Origin: Ulvibacter algarum
GTDB taxonomy: Bacteria > Bacteroidota > Bacteroidia > Flavobacteriales > Flavobacteriaceae
DNA: 64,000 nt
Direction of reading: 5' to 3'
NCBI GenBank assembly: GCA_947488905.1
Contig: CANLBJ010000003.1
Coordinates: 124,001 to 188,000, forward strand
The notes below the pieces were generated by a model, which saw nothing but the letters and a program-made list of their open reading frames with translations, ran no database searches and was not told the DNA's origin. The translations under genes and the position numbers were made by a program. Numbering within the stretch: the first letter of the stretch is position 1; the number at the start of each line of letters is the position of its first letter. Shown here piece by piece: positions 45,414 through 52,698 of the stretch.

Positions 45414-46892
45414 ATGGAAGTAGCAGTTATTTTTCCGCATCAGATTTTTAAAGAATCTCCTATGTTTAATAACGTAGGCAAAATTATATTAATTGAAGAA
45501 ACACTGTTCTTCAATCAATATAATTTTCACAAGCAGAAACTAGCTTTTCACAGATCTACTCTCAAGTGGTTTGAGCAACATCTTATTAAAAATGATTTTG
45601 ACGTTACATACATTAATGCCCTAGATTCTTTAAGTGATATACGTGATTGCATAAAAAATCTAGCTAAAAATAAAGTAACCAAACTACACTATATAGACCC
45701 CGTTGATAATTGGCTCACAAAACGTATTTCTGAAACGTGCCTGCTTCAAAAAATAGCTACAAAAAAATATGAGTCTCCTCTTTTTATAAATACAGAAGAA
45801 ACTCTAGCTACTTATTTTACTACAGAAAGAAAAAAATACCATCAAGCACATTTCTATAAGGCCGAAAGAAAACGTCTAGACATTTTAGTATACGACGGCA
45901 ATCCTACTGGAGGCAAATGGAGTTATGATGATCAAAACCGTAAAAAATTTCCCGCAAAAAAAATACCACCCTCTATCTTATTTCCTGAGTTAGATACTTT
46001 TAAAAAAGAGGCCAAAGACTATGTAGAAAAATATTTTAAAAACAATCTGGGCAATCTAGATTCTTATCCCTTGTATCCTACTAATCCAGAAGAAGCACAA
46101 AACTGGTTACAACAGTTTTTTGAACAACGCTTTCACGAGTTTGGCCCTTATGAAGATGCCATTGTAAAAGAAACATCTATTTTAAACCATAGCGTGATAA
46201 GTCCATTAATTAATGTGGGGCTTTTACAACCAAAAGATATTATTGAACAAGCCATTAACTTTTCTGAAGAAAATAATGTGCCGCTTAATTCTCTTGAAGG
46301 TTTTGTGCGCCAAATTATAGGTTGGCGAGAGTTTATACGCGGCATGTACAAGAGTCAAGGCACACCTATGCGCAATAAAAATTTCTGGAATCACACACGT
46401 AAAATACCTAGTTCTTTTTATGATGGCACCACAGGAATCCCTCCTATAGACCTCACAATAAAAAAGATTTTAAATACCGGTTATGCGCACCATATAGAGC
46501 GATTAATGGTACTAGGCAACTTTATGTTACTCTGTGAGTTTGACCCAGACGACGTGTATGTTTGGTTTATGGAGCTCTTTATAGACAGTTATGATTGGGT
46601 GATGGTCCCTAACGTTTATGGTATGAGTCAGTTTGCAGACGGTGGTCTTTTTGCTACTAAACCCTACATAAGTGGGAGTAATTATTTAATGAAAATGAGC
46701 AATTATAAAAAAGGAGATTGGCAACCCATATGGGATGGTCTATTCTGGAATTTTATGGATAAGAATCGTGACTTCTTTTTAAACAACCCTAGAATTGGGA
46801 TGTTAGTTAGAATGTTTGATAAAATGGATGAAGAGAAACGTATTACTCACTTAAATAACGCAGCTAGTTATCTAAAAACCCTAGATAATTAA
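45414..46892 (+). CDS. Cryptochrome/photolyase family protein (PhrB/FeS-BCP related)
   Basis: A 492-residue flavoprotein. The N-terminal alpha/beta domain starts MEVAVIFPHQIF. The FAD domain shows SLEGFVRQIIGWREFIRGMY and VPNVYGMSQFADGGLFATKPYISGSNYLMKMS, typical of the PhrB-like prokaryotic (6-4) photolyase group. Only three Cys are present, and the CxxC expected after KMS in FeS-containing members is absent (reads NYKKGDWQP). An in-frame ATG at 45285 lies inside the DUF2256 gene, so the start at 45414 is chosen. It is the last gene of the operon. Confidence 0.88.
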   Translation: MEVAVIFPHQIFKESPMFNNVGKIILIEETLFFNQYNFHKQKLAFHRSTLKWFEQHLIKNDFDVTYINALDSLSDIRDCIKNLAKNKVTKLHYIDPVDNWLTKRISETCLLQKIATKKYESPLFINTEETLATYFTTERKKYHQAHFYKAERKRLDILVYDGNPTGGKWSYDDQNRKKFPAKKIPPSILFPELDTFKKEAKDYVEKYFKNNLGNLDSYPLYPTNPEEAQNWLQQFFEQRFHEFGPYEDAIVKETSILNHSVISPLINVGLLQPKDIIEQAINFSEENNVPLNSLEGFVRQIIGWREFIRGMYKSQGTPMRNKNFWNHTRKIPSSFYDGTTGIPPIDLTIKKILNTGYAHHIERLMVLGNFMLLCEFDPDDVYVWFMELFIDSYDWVMVPNVYGMSQFADGGLFATKPYISGSNYLMKMSNYKKGDWQPIWDGLFWNFMDKNRDFFLNNPRIGMLVRMFDKMDEEKRITHLNNAASYLKTLDN

Positions 46893-46998
46893 TGATTAGA
46901 AAAATAATATGATCACTTCGGAAATTTTTACAAGAGAGAAAAATATTCCTATTTTTTATAAAAAAGCAGTGATAAATCAAACCAAAACTAAAAAAAAC
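46893..46998. other. Intergenic region after the photolyase operon
   Basis: AT-rich DNA with one copy of the CTTCGGAAAT word (46915-46930). I see no terminator hairpin with a T-tract after the photolyase gene and no open frame of note. The aromatic attenuator promoter begins just downstream. Confidence 0.4.
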
Positions 46999-47028
46999 TT
47001 GTCATTTCAGAAAAAAGCTTTAGTTTCG
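46999..47028 (+). promoter_or_regulatory. Promoter of the aromatic leader and pheA-aroG operon
   Basis: TTG at 46999-47001 is followed after 19 bp by TAGTTTCG (47021-47028), one mismatch from TAnnTTTG. Transcription would begin near 47032, just before or within the first possible leader ATG, which favours the leader start at 47049. Confidence 0.55.
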
Positions 47029-47048
47029 TAATGTATTACAATACAACT

Positions 47049-47120
47049 ATGAACAACAACGCTACATTTTTTAACTTTTGGTATTTCTATTTTACAGAGA
47101 GATCGGGGTTTGCTATGTAG
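47049..47120 (+). CDS. Aromatic leader peptide (pheA attenuator)
   Basis: A 23-residue open frame whose core reads ATFFNFWYFYF: five Phe, two Tyr and one Trp within nine codons (47067-47093), then TERSGFAM and stop. An in-frame ATG at 47031 would add six residues but lies at the predicted transcription start. Such a run of codons before a terminator and an aromatic biosynthesis gene is the mark of leader-peptide attenuation. The codons just before the stop (TCGGGGTTT, 47103-47111) can pair with the terminator's left arm. Confidence 0.85.
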   Translation: MNNNATFFNFWYFYFTERSGFAM

Positions 47121-47154
47121 ATAATCAATATTTATATTTTATTAAATCCCGAAC
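47103..47154 (+). promoter_or_regulatory. Antiterminator pairing in the pheA leader
   Basis: TCGGGGTTT (47103-47111) is complementary to AAATCCCGA (47144-47152): nine pairs, one of them G-U. The same sequence also resembles the terminator's right arm. Ribosomes stalled in the aromatic run leave it free, so it can sequester the left arm; ribosomes that reach the stop codon at 47118 cover it. Confidence 0.75.
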
Positions 47155-47176
47155 TAATCGTTCGGGATTTTTTTTT
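47144..47176 (+). terminator. Attenuator terminator before pheA
   Basis: AAATCCCGAAC (47144-47154) and GTTCGGGATTT (47160-47170) form a perfect 11-bp stem with loop TAATC, followed by six T. It lies 24 bp after the leader stop codon and 17 bp before the pheA start codon. Confidence 0.93.
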
Positions 47177-47193
47177 ATCCTAAAACTAAAATT

Positions 47194-48087
47194 ATGAGTT
47201 TAAAAATCGCCATTCAAGGAATAGAAAGTTCGTTTCACGATCTCGCCGTTCAGCAGTTATTTCCAGACACTGCTATCACACTAGTACCTTGCACCTCATT
47301 TAAAAATGTGACTGTAGCGCTAGAAAGTAATAAAGCAGATATGGGTGTTATTGCTATAGAAAATACAATCGCTGGTTCTATACTGCCCAATTATCAATTA
47401 ATTGATGATGGTAACTTTCAGATTTTAGGAGAAACCTTTTTAACTATAGATATGTATGTAATGGCGTTAGCTGGACAAAGTATTCACGACATAGATGAGG
47501 TACATTCACATCCAGTAGCATTACAGCAGTGTAGTGAGTATTTACAAAAACTGCAACCACACTGTAAAATAATAGAAGGCAAAGACACCGCTTCTGTTGC
47601 TCAAAAAATAAAAGATCGCGGTCTTAAAAATGTAGCAGCAATTGCAGGTAAACAAGTAGCAGAAAAATTTGGTCTCACCATACTGGATAAAAAAGTACAA
47701 ACCATTAAAGAGAATAAAACTAGATTTGTAATCTTAAGCAAAAACGCAAGCAAAAGTGAAGGTTTTAATAAAGCATCCCTTCGTTTTGAGTTAGGTCACG
47801 AAATAGGAAGTTTATCAAATGTGTTACAAATTTTAAACACATTTAATATTAATTTGACAAAAATACAGTCCTTCCCTATAGAAGGGAAGCCCTGGCAATA
47901 TTCATTTTTTATAGATGTATTGTTTGAAGATTATGCACTATTTCAAGAAGTAATTGCGGTTCTTAAAAAAGCGGTTTTAAAACTAAAAGTATTAGGAGCT
48001 TATAAACAAAATTTGAGTAATCAACCCTTTAGCGTTTCGGCAGAAAAAGAAGTGACACAAGAAATAACAAATACTATTACGGCTTAA
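47194..48087 (+). CDS. pheA: Prephenate dehydratase PheA (with ACT domain)
   Basis: Converts prephenate to phenylpyruvate in phenylalanine synthesis. The 297-residue protein has a dehydratase domain (about 1-185; IAIQGIESSFHDLAV, GVIAIENTIAGSI, and the catalytic TRF in ENKTRFVIL). A C-terminal ACT domain follows (about 195-275; GSLSNVLQILNTFNINLTKIQSFP) for Phe feedback. There is no fused chorismate mutase; that activity is on the next gene. Control by the upstream attenuator is strongly suggested. Confidence 0.95.
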   Translation: MSLKIAIQGIESSFHDLAVQQLFPDTAITLVPCTSFKNVTVALESNKADMGVIAIENTIAGSILPNYQLIDDGNFQILGETFLTIDMYVMALAGQSIHDIDEVHSHPVALQQCSEYLQKLQPHCKIIEGKDTASVAQKIKDRGLKNVAAIAGKQVAEKFGLTILDKKVQTIKENKTRFVILSKNASKSEGFNKASLRFELGHEIGSLSNVLQILNTFNINLTKIQSFPIEGKPWQYSFFIDVLFEDYALFQEVIAVLKKAVLKLKVLGAYKQNLSNQPFSVSAEKEVTQEITNTITA

Positions 48088-48149
48088 AAATATATGAAGC
48101 AATATTTTTGCTCTAATTAAAAAAATACCCGTCAACACTGGCAATAGAT

Positions 48150-49235
48150 ATGGAAAATAAAAAAGAACTAAGAACGTGGTTAAACAAAATGGAATTAGCA
48201 CACCCATTAGTAATTGCAGGACCATGTAGTGCAGAAACAGAAGAACAAGTTTTAAAAATTGCACACCAATTAAAAGATACAGATGCTACCGTTTTACGTG
48301 CAGGAATCTGGAAACCACGCACACGCCCAGGCAACTTTGAAGGCGTAGGTGCATTAGGTTTAAAATGGTTACAAAAAGCAAAAGAAGAAACCGGTATGCT
48401 TACTACTACAGAGGTGGCAAATGCAAACCATGTAGATCTTGCCTTAAAACATGATGTAGATATTTTATGGATAGGTGCTCGTACAACGGTATCACCTTTT
48501 ATTATACAAGAAATAGCAGAAGCCCTTCGTGGTACTGATAAAGTAGTGCTTGTAAAAAACCCAATAAACCCAGATTTAGCATTATGGCTAGGAGCTGTAG
48601 AGCGTTTACACACAGCAGACATTAATAATCTAGGAGTGATTCACAGAGGTTTTTCTACATATGAGAAAAATAAATACAGAAACAATCCAGAATGGCAAAT
48701 ACCTATTGATCTGCAAACACGTTTTCCAGATCTTCCGTTAATACTTGACCCGTCTCACATTGCAGGGCGTAGAGATTTAATTTTTGACCTTTGCCAGACG
48801 GCTCTTGATCTTAATTTTGATGGTTTAATGGTAGAGACACACTATGACCCAGACAATGCATGGAGTGATGCAGCACAACAGATTACACCTGCTACTCTTA
48901 ACCAGATGACGATAGATCTTAAAATAAGAGTTGAAGAAGGTGAAGAAGTAGAGTTCAAGAACAAGCTAAACACATTGCGTACTAAAATTGATGTTATGGA
49001 CAATCAATTACTTGAGTCTTTAGGTAAAAGAATGAAAATTGCAGATGAAATAGGAGCATTAAAAAAGAAACAAAACGTTTCTATTTTACAAACTAAAAGA
49101 TGGAACGAAGTACTTGGCAAAATGATTCTTGAAGGTGAAGAACATAAACTAAGTGAAGAGTTTATCTTAAAAATTTACAAAGCAATACATCAAGAATCTA
49201 TTAACCACCAACAAAAAATAATTAGTGGGCAGTAG
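48150..49235 (+). CDS. aroG: Bifunctional DAHP synthase / chorismate mutase
   Basis: A 361-residue fusion. Residues about 1-265 are a 3-deoxy-7-phosphoheptulonate synthase of the KDPG-aldolase-like group (VIAGPCSAETEEQV, RAGIWKPRTRPGNFEG, LILDPSHIAGRRD). Residues about 270-355 are an AroQ-type chorismate mutase (LNTLRTKIDVMDNQLLESLGKRMKIADEIG...). It thus supplies the first step of the pathway and the branch to prephenate, which PheA then uses. It lies 62 bp after pheA and probably shares its attenuated transcript. Confidence 0.95.
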   Translation: MENKKELRTWLNKMELAHPLVIAGPCSAETEEQVLKIAHQLKDTDATVLRAGIWKPRTRPGNFEGVGALGLKWLQKAKEETGMLTTTEVANANHVDLALKHDVDILWIGARTTVSPFIIQEIAEALRGTDKVVLVKNPINPDLALWLGAVERLHTADINNLGVIHRGFSTYEKNKYRNNPEWQIPIDLQTRFPDLPLILDPSHIAGRRDLIFDLCQTALDLNFDGLMVETHYDPDNAWSDAAQQITPATLNQMTIDLKIRVEEGEEVEFKNKLNTLRTKIDVMDNQLLESLGKRMKIADEIGALKKKQNVSILQTKRWNEVLGKMILEGEEHKLSEEFILKIYKAIHQESINHQQKIISGQ

Positions 49236-49260
49236 TTAGTAGTAAAACTTAACTATTTTT

Positions 49261-49293
49261 AAACCGTTGCAATTTTATTGTAGCGGTTTTTTT
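49261..49293 (+). terminator. Terminator after aroG
   Basis: AAACCGTTGCAA and TTGTAGCGGTTT pair (two G-U pairs) around loop TTTTA and are followed by T-rich sequence. The stop codon of the convergent trmH-family gene (49275-49277) lies inside the loop. Confidence 0.8.
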
Positions 49294-49736
49294 CTGCTTC
49301 TATCATAAAGCACAATACTCCCTGCAATGGCAACATTTAAGCTATATTCAGACGCAAACTGAACCAAAAAATGAGATTTTTCTATCGCCTCTTTAGTGAG
49401 TCCGTGATCTTCTGCTCCTAGTAAATAGACGCATCTGCGCGGGTGATTAAAATCTTCTAGATTTTCTGCACGATCGTCTTTTTCCACTCCCACTATGCGC
49501 ACGCCTTTAGGAAGGTGCTCAAAAAAATCATCAAAAGTTTTAAAATGAAAATACGGCATTGACTTTACCGCATTATGCGTATCACTAGCCTGATTAGCAT
49601 ACCGTTTCCCTATAGTAAATATATAGCTAGCACCCATATTCTGGGCAGTACGCCATAAAGCACCTAGGTTTTCTGGTGTCTTTCCATTCATAATTCCTAT
49701 TCCAAAATAGGTAGTTGTAAAATTGTCTGGCTGCAT
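49275..49736 (-). CDS. TrmH/SpoU-family RNA methyltransferase
   Basis: A 153-residue SPOUT-class methyltransferase. Motif 1 is GIMNGKTPENLGALWRTA, motif 2 VYLLGAEDHGLTKEA and motif 3 SEYSLNVAIAGSIVLYDR, which form the knotted SAM site. The target base is not clear: these short members resemble TrmL or the trmH group. A TATATTTG element (49741-49748, minus strand) is only 4 bp before the start codon, so the mRNA is likely to be leaderless or nearly so. The 3' end lies inside the aroG terminator. Confidence 0.88.
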   Translation of the reverse strand: MQPDNFTTTYFGIGIMNGKTPENLGALWRTAQNMGASYIFTIGKRYANQASDTHNAVKSMPYFHFKTFDDFFEHLPKGVRIVGVEKDDRAENLEDFNHPRRCVYLLGAEDHGLTKEAIEKSHFLVQFASEYSLNVAIAGSIVLYDRSRKKPLQ

Positions 49737-49740
49737 CTTG

Positions 49741-49748
49741 CAAATATA
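49741..49748 (-). promoter_or_regulatory. Candidate -7 element for the trmH-family gene
   Basis: Minus strand TATATTTG matches TAnnTTTG and lies 4 bp before the ATG, implying a leaderless or nearly leaderless transcript. Confidence 0.5.
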
Positions 49749-49826
49749 AAAAGCTCAGTGGGCTTCGGAAATATTAATTCTTAAAAATCAGCTTTTTCAA
49801 TATTCATTTTTATGTACTTTTAACCT

Positions 49827-50609
49827 ATGTTATACATCATCCTTTTCTTTCTTTTTGTTGCTTTTGCAATCTATGCATTTACAAGAAAAAAGAAACTATC
49901 TAAAAAAAGACTAACTAATAGTTGGCACGAATTATTAATGGAGCATGTGGCTTTTTATAAAAGGCTTGAACCTAAACAACGCACACATTTTAGAAAAAGA
50001 ATGCAAGCCTTTCTTGATGAAGTCTATGTAGAAGGTGTAGAGATTGGGCTCTCAGAACTAGACTACGTTCTCGTTGCAGCAAGTGCTGTGATACCTGTAT
50101 TTGGTTTTGGAGATTGGCAATATAATAACCTGGGTGGTGTACTCATTTACCCAAGTAGCTTTAATGAAGAATTAAAATTTCATGACACGGCAGCAGACAA
50201 ACGTATTTTAGGTATGGTAGGTACAGGCCAGTTTGAAGGTCAAATGATATTAAGCAAAAAAGCATTACACCATGGTTTTAGTAATAAAACAGATAAACAA
50301 AACACAGGCATACACGAGTTTATACATCTCATAGATAAAACAGATGGCTTTACAGATGGTATTCCAGAGCGATTGCTTGACAATGAATACTCTATACCTT
50401 GGCTTAATTTAATGCATACACAAATGGAGGCTATCTATGATAACAAGTCTGACATTCGTGCTTATGGCGGTACAAATAAACAAGAGTTTTTTGCAGTGGT
50501 CTCAGAGTATTTTTTTGAGCGTCCCTTCTTGTTTAAACGCAAACACCCAGAACTACATAAAATACTTTCTGAGTGTTTTGAGACAGAGTCTTACGCTAAA
50601 CAAAAATAA
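49827..50609 (+). CDS. MtfA-like zinc-dependent peptidase (M90 type)
   Basis: A 260-residue protein with an N-terminal membrane segment (1-20), unlike soluble E. coli MtfA. The zinc motif HEFIH is at 163-167, and the preceding segments FGFGDWQYNNLGGVLIYPSSF and GQMILSKKALHHG match the family. In E. coli, MtfA binds the glucose repressor Mlc; no Mlc homologue is here. The C-terminal helix EFFAVVSEYFFERPFLFKRKHPELHKILSECF is conserved in the family and may carry the third zinc ligand. Confidence 0.88.
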   Translation: MLYIILFFLFVAFAIYAFTRKKKLSKKRLTNSWHELLMEHVAFYKRLEPKQRTHFRKRMQAFLDEVYVEGVEIGLSELDYVLVAASAVIPVFGFGDWQYNNLGGVLIYPSSFNEELKFHDTAADKRILGMVGTGQFEGQMILSKKALHHGFSNKTDKQNTGIHEFIHLIDKTDGFTDGIPERLLDNEYSIPWLNLMHTQMEAIYDNKSDIRAYGGTNKQEFFAVVSEYFFERPFLFKRKHPELHKILSECFETESYAKQK

Positions 50610-50612
50610 CCA

Positions 50613-51269
50613 TCACCCTTTTAATGCTCTCAAAGTAGGTAAACGCTCACCGTCTGCTTCTAACTGTATAAGATATATTCCTGCTGAAAAACTGGATAAA
50701 TCTACTGTGAGGTCGCTACTATTCAAGTTTACATTTTGGGTCTGTATTAATTGCCCTGTAATTGTGATGATGTTATATGAGACGGTTTTGTATGGCTTCG
50801 GAAATTTTATGGTGTATTGACCGCTTGGTGATGGGTTTGGGTAAAGTTTAGGCTCGGCATTATTTATATTTTTAATAAAGTTAGCACTATAACAAAATTG
50901 CGCTCCACAACTTGTTTTTATTGTATGACATTGAGTTTTGTAATACTTAACTTTACGTGAATAACCAATCACCAAAACCTCATCCAACGATTCTACTTCA
51001 AACAAAACTTGTAGTGGTTTAAAATCTTTAACTACAATTTCTTGTGTGCGATACCCAAGACGAGAAATAGATAAAGTATCTTCCTTTTTAACTTCTAATT
51101 GAAAGTTACCATCCTGAGAAGTGGTTCCTTTTTGTGTGCCTTTTATAATGATACTGGCATCTGTTAATGGGTTTTCAAAAGGATCTAGCACCTCACCTTT
51201 AATTGTTCTTTGTGCAAACACGTTGCAAATACTAATAATACAGAGTAAAATAAATGTAGTGATTTTCAT
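50613..51269 (-). CDS. Secreted protein with carboxypeptidase-regulatory-like and T9SS sorting domains
   Basis: Exported 218-residue protein: signal peptide 1-19 (ending VFAQ), a CarboxypepD_reg-like beta domain (about 20-95, IKGEVLDPFENPLTDASI) of the type that precedes TonB plugs, a short Cys-containing linker (CHTIKTSCGAQFC), and a C-terminal T9SS type A sorting domain (LYPNPSPSGQYTIKF). No barrel follows, so it is not a TonB receptor. It is convergent with the mtfA-like gene. Confidence 0.82.
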   Translation of the reverse strand: MKITTFILLCIISICNVFAQRTIKGEVLDPFENPLTDASIIIKGTQKGTTSQDGNFQLEVKKEDTLSISRLGYRTQEIVVKDFKPLQVLFEVESLDEVLVIGYSRKVKYYKTQCHTIKTSCGAQFCYSANFIKNINNAEPKLYPNPSPSGQYTIKFPKPYKTVSYNIITITGQLIQTQNVNLNSSDLTVDLSSFSAGIYLIQLEADGERLPTLRALKG

Positions 51270-51363
51270 AGGGGTTGGTTTTAAAATTCTAGATAAAACT
51301 AAGGGAGTCTATCTATTTTTAAAAACAATAATGAGGGAAGAGTTCTTTTGAGTGAGGGAACGT

Positions 51364-52698
51364 TTAGTCTTTTAAAGGTACTATATAATCATAGACAGCA
51401 TCTACATCATCTAGGCTAGTTAAATCTAAAGAAGGTTCTATAAATAACTGAGAGCGTCTTCCATTAAGAGCAACTTTTGCGTCAACATATATTTCAGGGT
51501 TTTCTACACCTTTCTCCTTAAAGATAGCCTCTAAATGTTGCGCATATTGCCATATCATATCTGGCTGAAAACTCATTTGCGTTTCTTGAATTTCTGTCAA
51601 ACGGTTTGATGGATACTCTTTCCACTGTTTATTATTTTTTGCGTCTTTTACTGTAAAAATAGTATGTCCCGTTTTTTCCATCACCATCACTTGCCATGAA
51701 AACCGAAACCCATTTTCTGTCCATAACACGTTATCAGTTTTTATAAAATGGCGCAATGGAAGTGAAAATTGGAACAGAAAAAAAACAGACAGCATTACTA
51801 AAATACCATTTGGCAAGGTTTTTTTAACTGCAGAGGTTTTAAATGTGTCACCTTTTCGCGTAAGCTTAAACAACTGTCTCCACTCTTGTTCTGTAATAAA
51901 AATGAGACTACAAAAAATCATCATCCACGGAAACAAACCAATATTAAATAAAACATGGGTAAGCAAATGAAATACGAGTACTAAAACATAGGCAATAGGT
52001 CTTGATTTTCTAGACCACAATAAAAACGGAATTAATAAATCATAAAATATCCCGCCCCAACTAAAGAGATATGGCATAACGTCTACGTCTAATAATCCAC
52101 CTAAAAGTGGTAAGTCTGTTTTTGCTTTTAGCCAGATTTTCATAGGTTGCGCTTCTAGCAGCCAATCGCTACTTAACTTTGCTACACCACCAAAAAAATA
52201 AACCACACTTAATTGTAGCTTAAAAATAAAGATTGTCCAGTTTGAAACTTGTGCTCTTCTTATTCCCGGTTTTCTTAAAATATCTATAGAAAATTTACGG
52301 TTTGCCGGTACCAGAATTAGCAAAAAAGCTAGCAATGAAACCAAATAATAATGATTGAGATACCAAGTCTTTTCTATCAACTCTAAATAAGTAAAAGACA
52401 GGAAAAAGAACACCGTAGCCGCACGATAAAATAAACCTATCGCCATAAAAAAAGCAGCGATGGCACAACCTATAACAATAGCATACATTACTCCAGTACT
52501 AAAAGGCTGTACCCAATCAAAATACTGATATGTAAAGTGGAAAGTAGGTGTTATATAAGCTGCTTCTATCCATCCATTATAGATAAATCGCAGCATAGAG
52601 AAAGTCATTAAAAAACCAAATGCCATTCTAAAAATGGCAAGTGGAACAATAGATGTTTGTGTGTTTAAATATGTAGTGATTTTATTAATCACCGTCAT
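51364..52698 (-). CDS. HTTM-domain membrane protein (vitamin K-dependent carboxylase-like)
   Basis: A 444-residue multi-pass membrane protein. Helical segments lie across the first 330 residues, with RMAFGFLMTFSMLRF, YLNHYYLVSLLAFLL, KLQLSVVYFFGGVAKL and FHLLTHVLFNIGLFPWMM. This is the HTTM pattern related to gamma-glutamyl carboxylase. The C-terminal part is a soluble beta-rich domain. It overlaps the second imelysin gene by 14 bp, so it belongs to the iron-related operon. Its reaction is unknown. Confidence 0.85.
   Translation of the reverse strand: MTVINKITTYLNTQTSIVPLAIFRMAFGFLMTFSMLRFIYNGWIEAAYITPTFHFTYQYFDWVQPFSTGVMYAIVIGCAIAAFFMAIGLFYRAATVFFFLSFTYLELIEKTWYLNHYYLVSLLAFLLILVPANRKFSIDILRKPGIRRAQVSNWTIFIFKLQLSVVYFFGGVAKLSSDWLLEAQPMKIWLKAKTDLPLLGGLLDVDVMPYLFSWGGIFYDLLIPFLLWSRKSRPIAYVLVLVFHLLTHVLFNIGLFPWMMIFCSLIFITEQEWRQLFKLTRKGDTFKTSAVKKTLPNGILVMLSVFFLFQFSLPLRHFIKTDNVLWTENGFRFSWQVMVMEKTGHTIFTVKDAKNNKQWKEYPSNRLTEIQETQMSFQPDMIWQYAQHLEAIFKEKGVENPEIYVDAKVALNGRRSQLFIEPSLDLTSLDDVDAVYDYIVPLKD

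Noticed and set aside
47031-47048. Upstream ATG of the aromatic leader peptide
   Set aside because: It coincides with the predicted transcription start; the ATG at 47049 is kept, although the longer version is not excluded.
48113-48622. 169-residue open frame opposite aroG
   Set aside because: Antisense shadow of a conserved enzyme; Ser/Phe-rich composition typical of reverse-frame reading.
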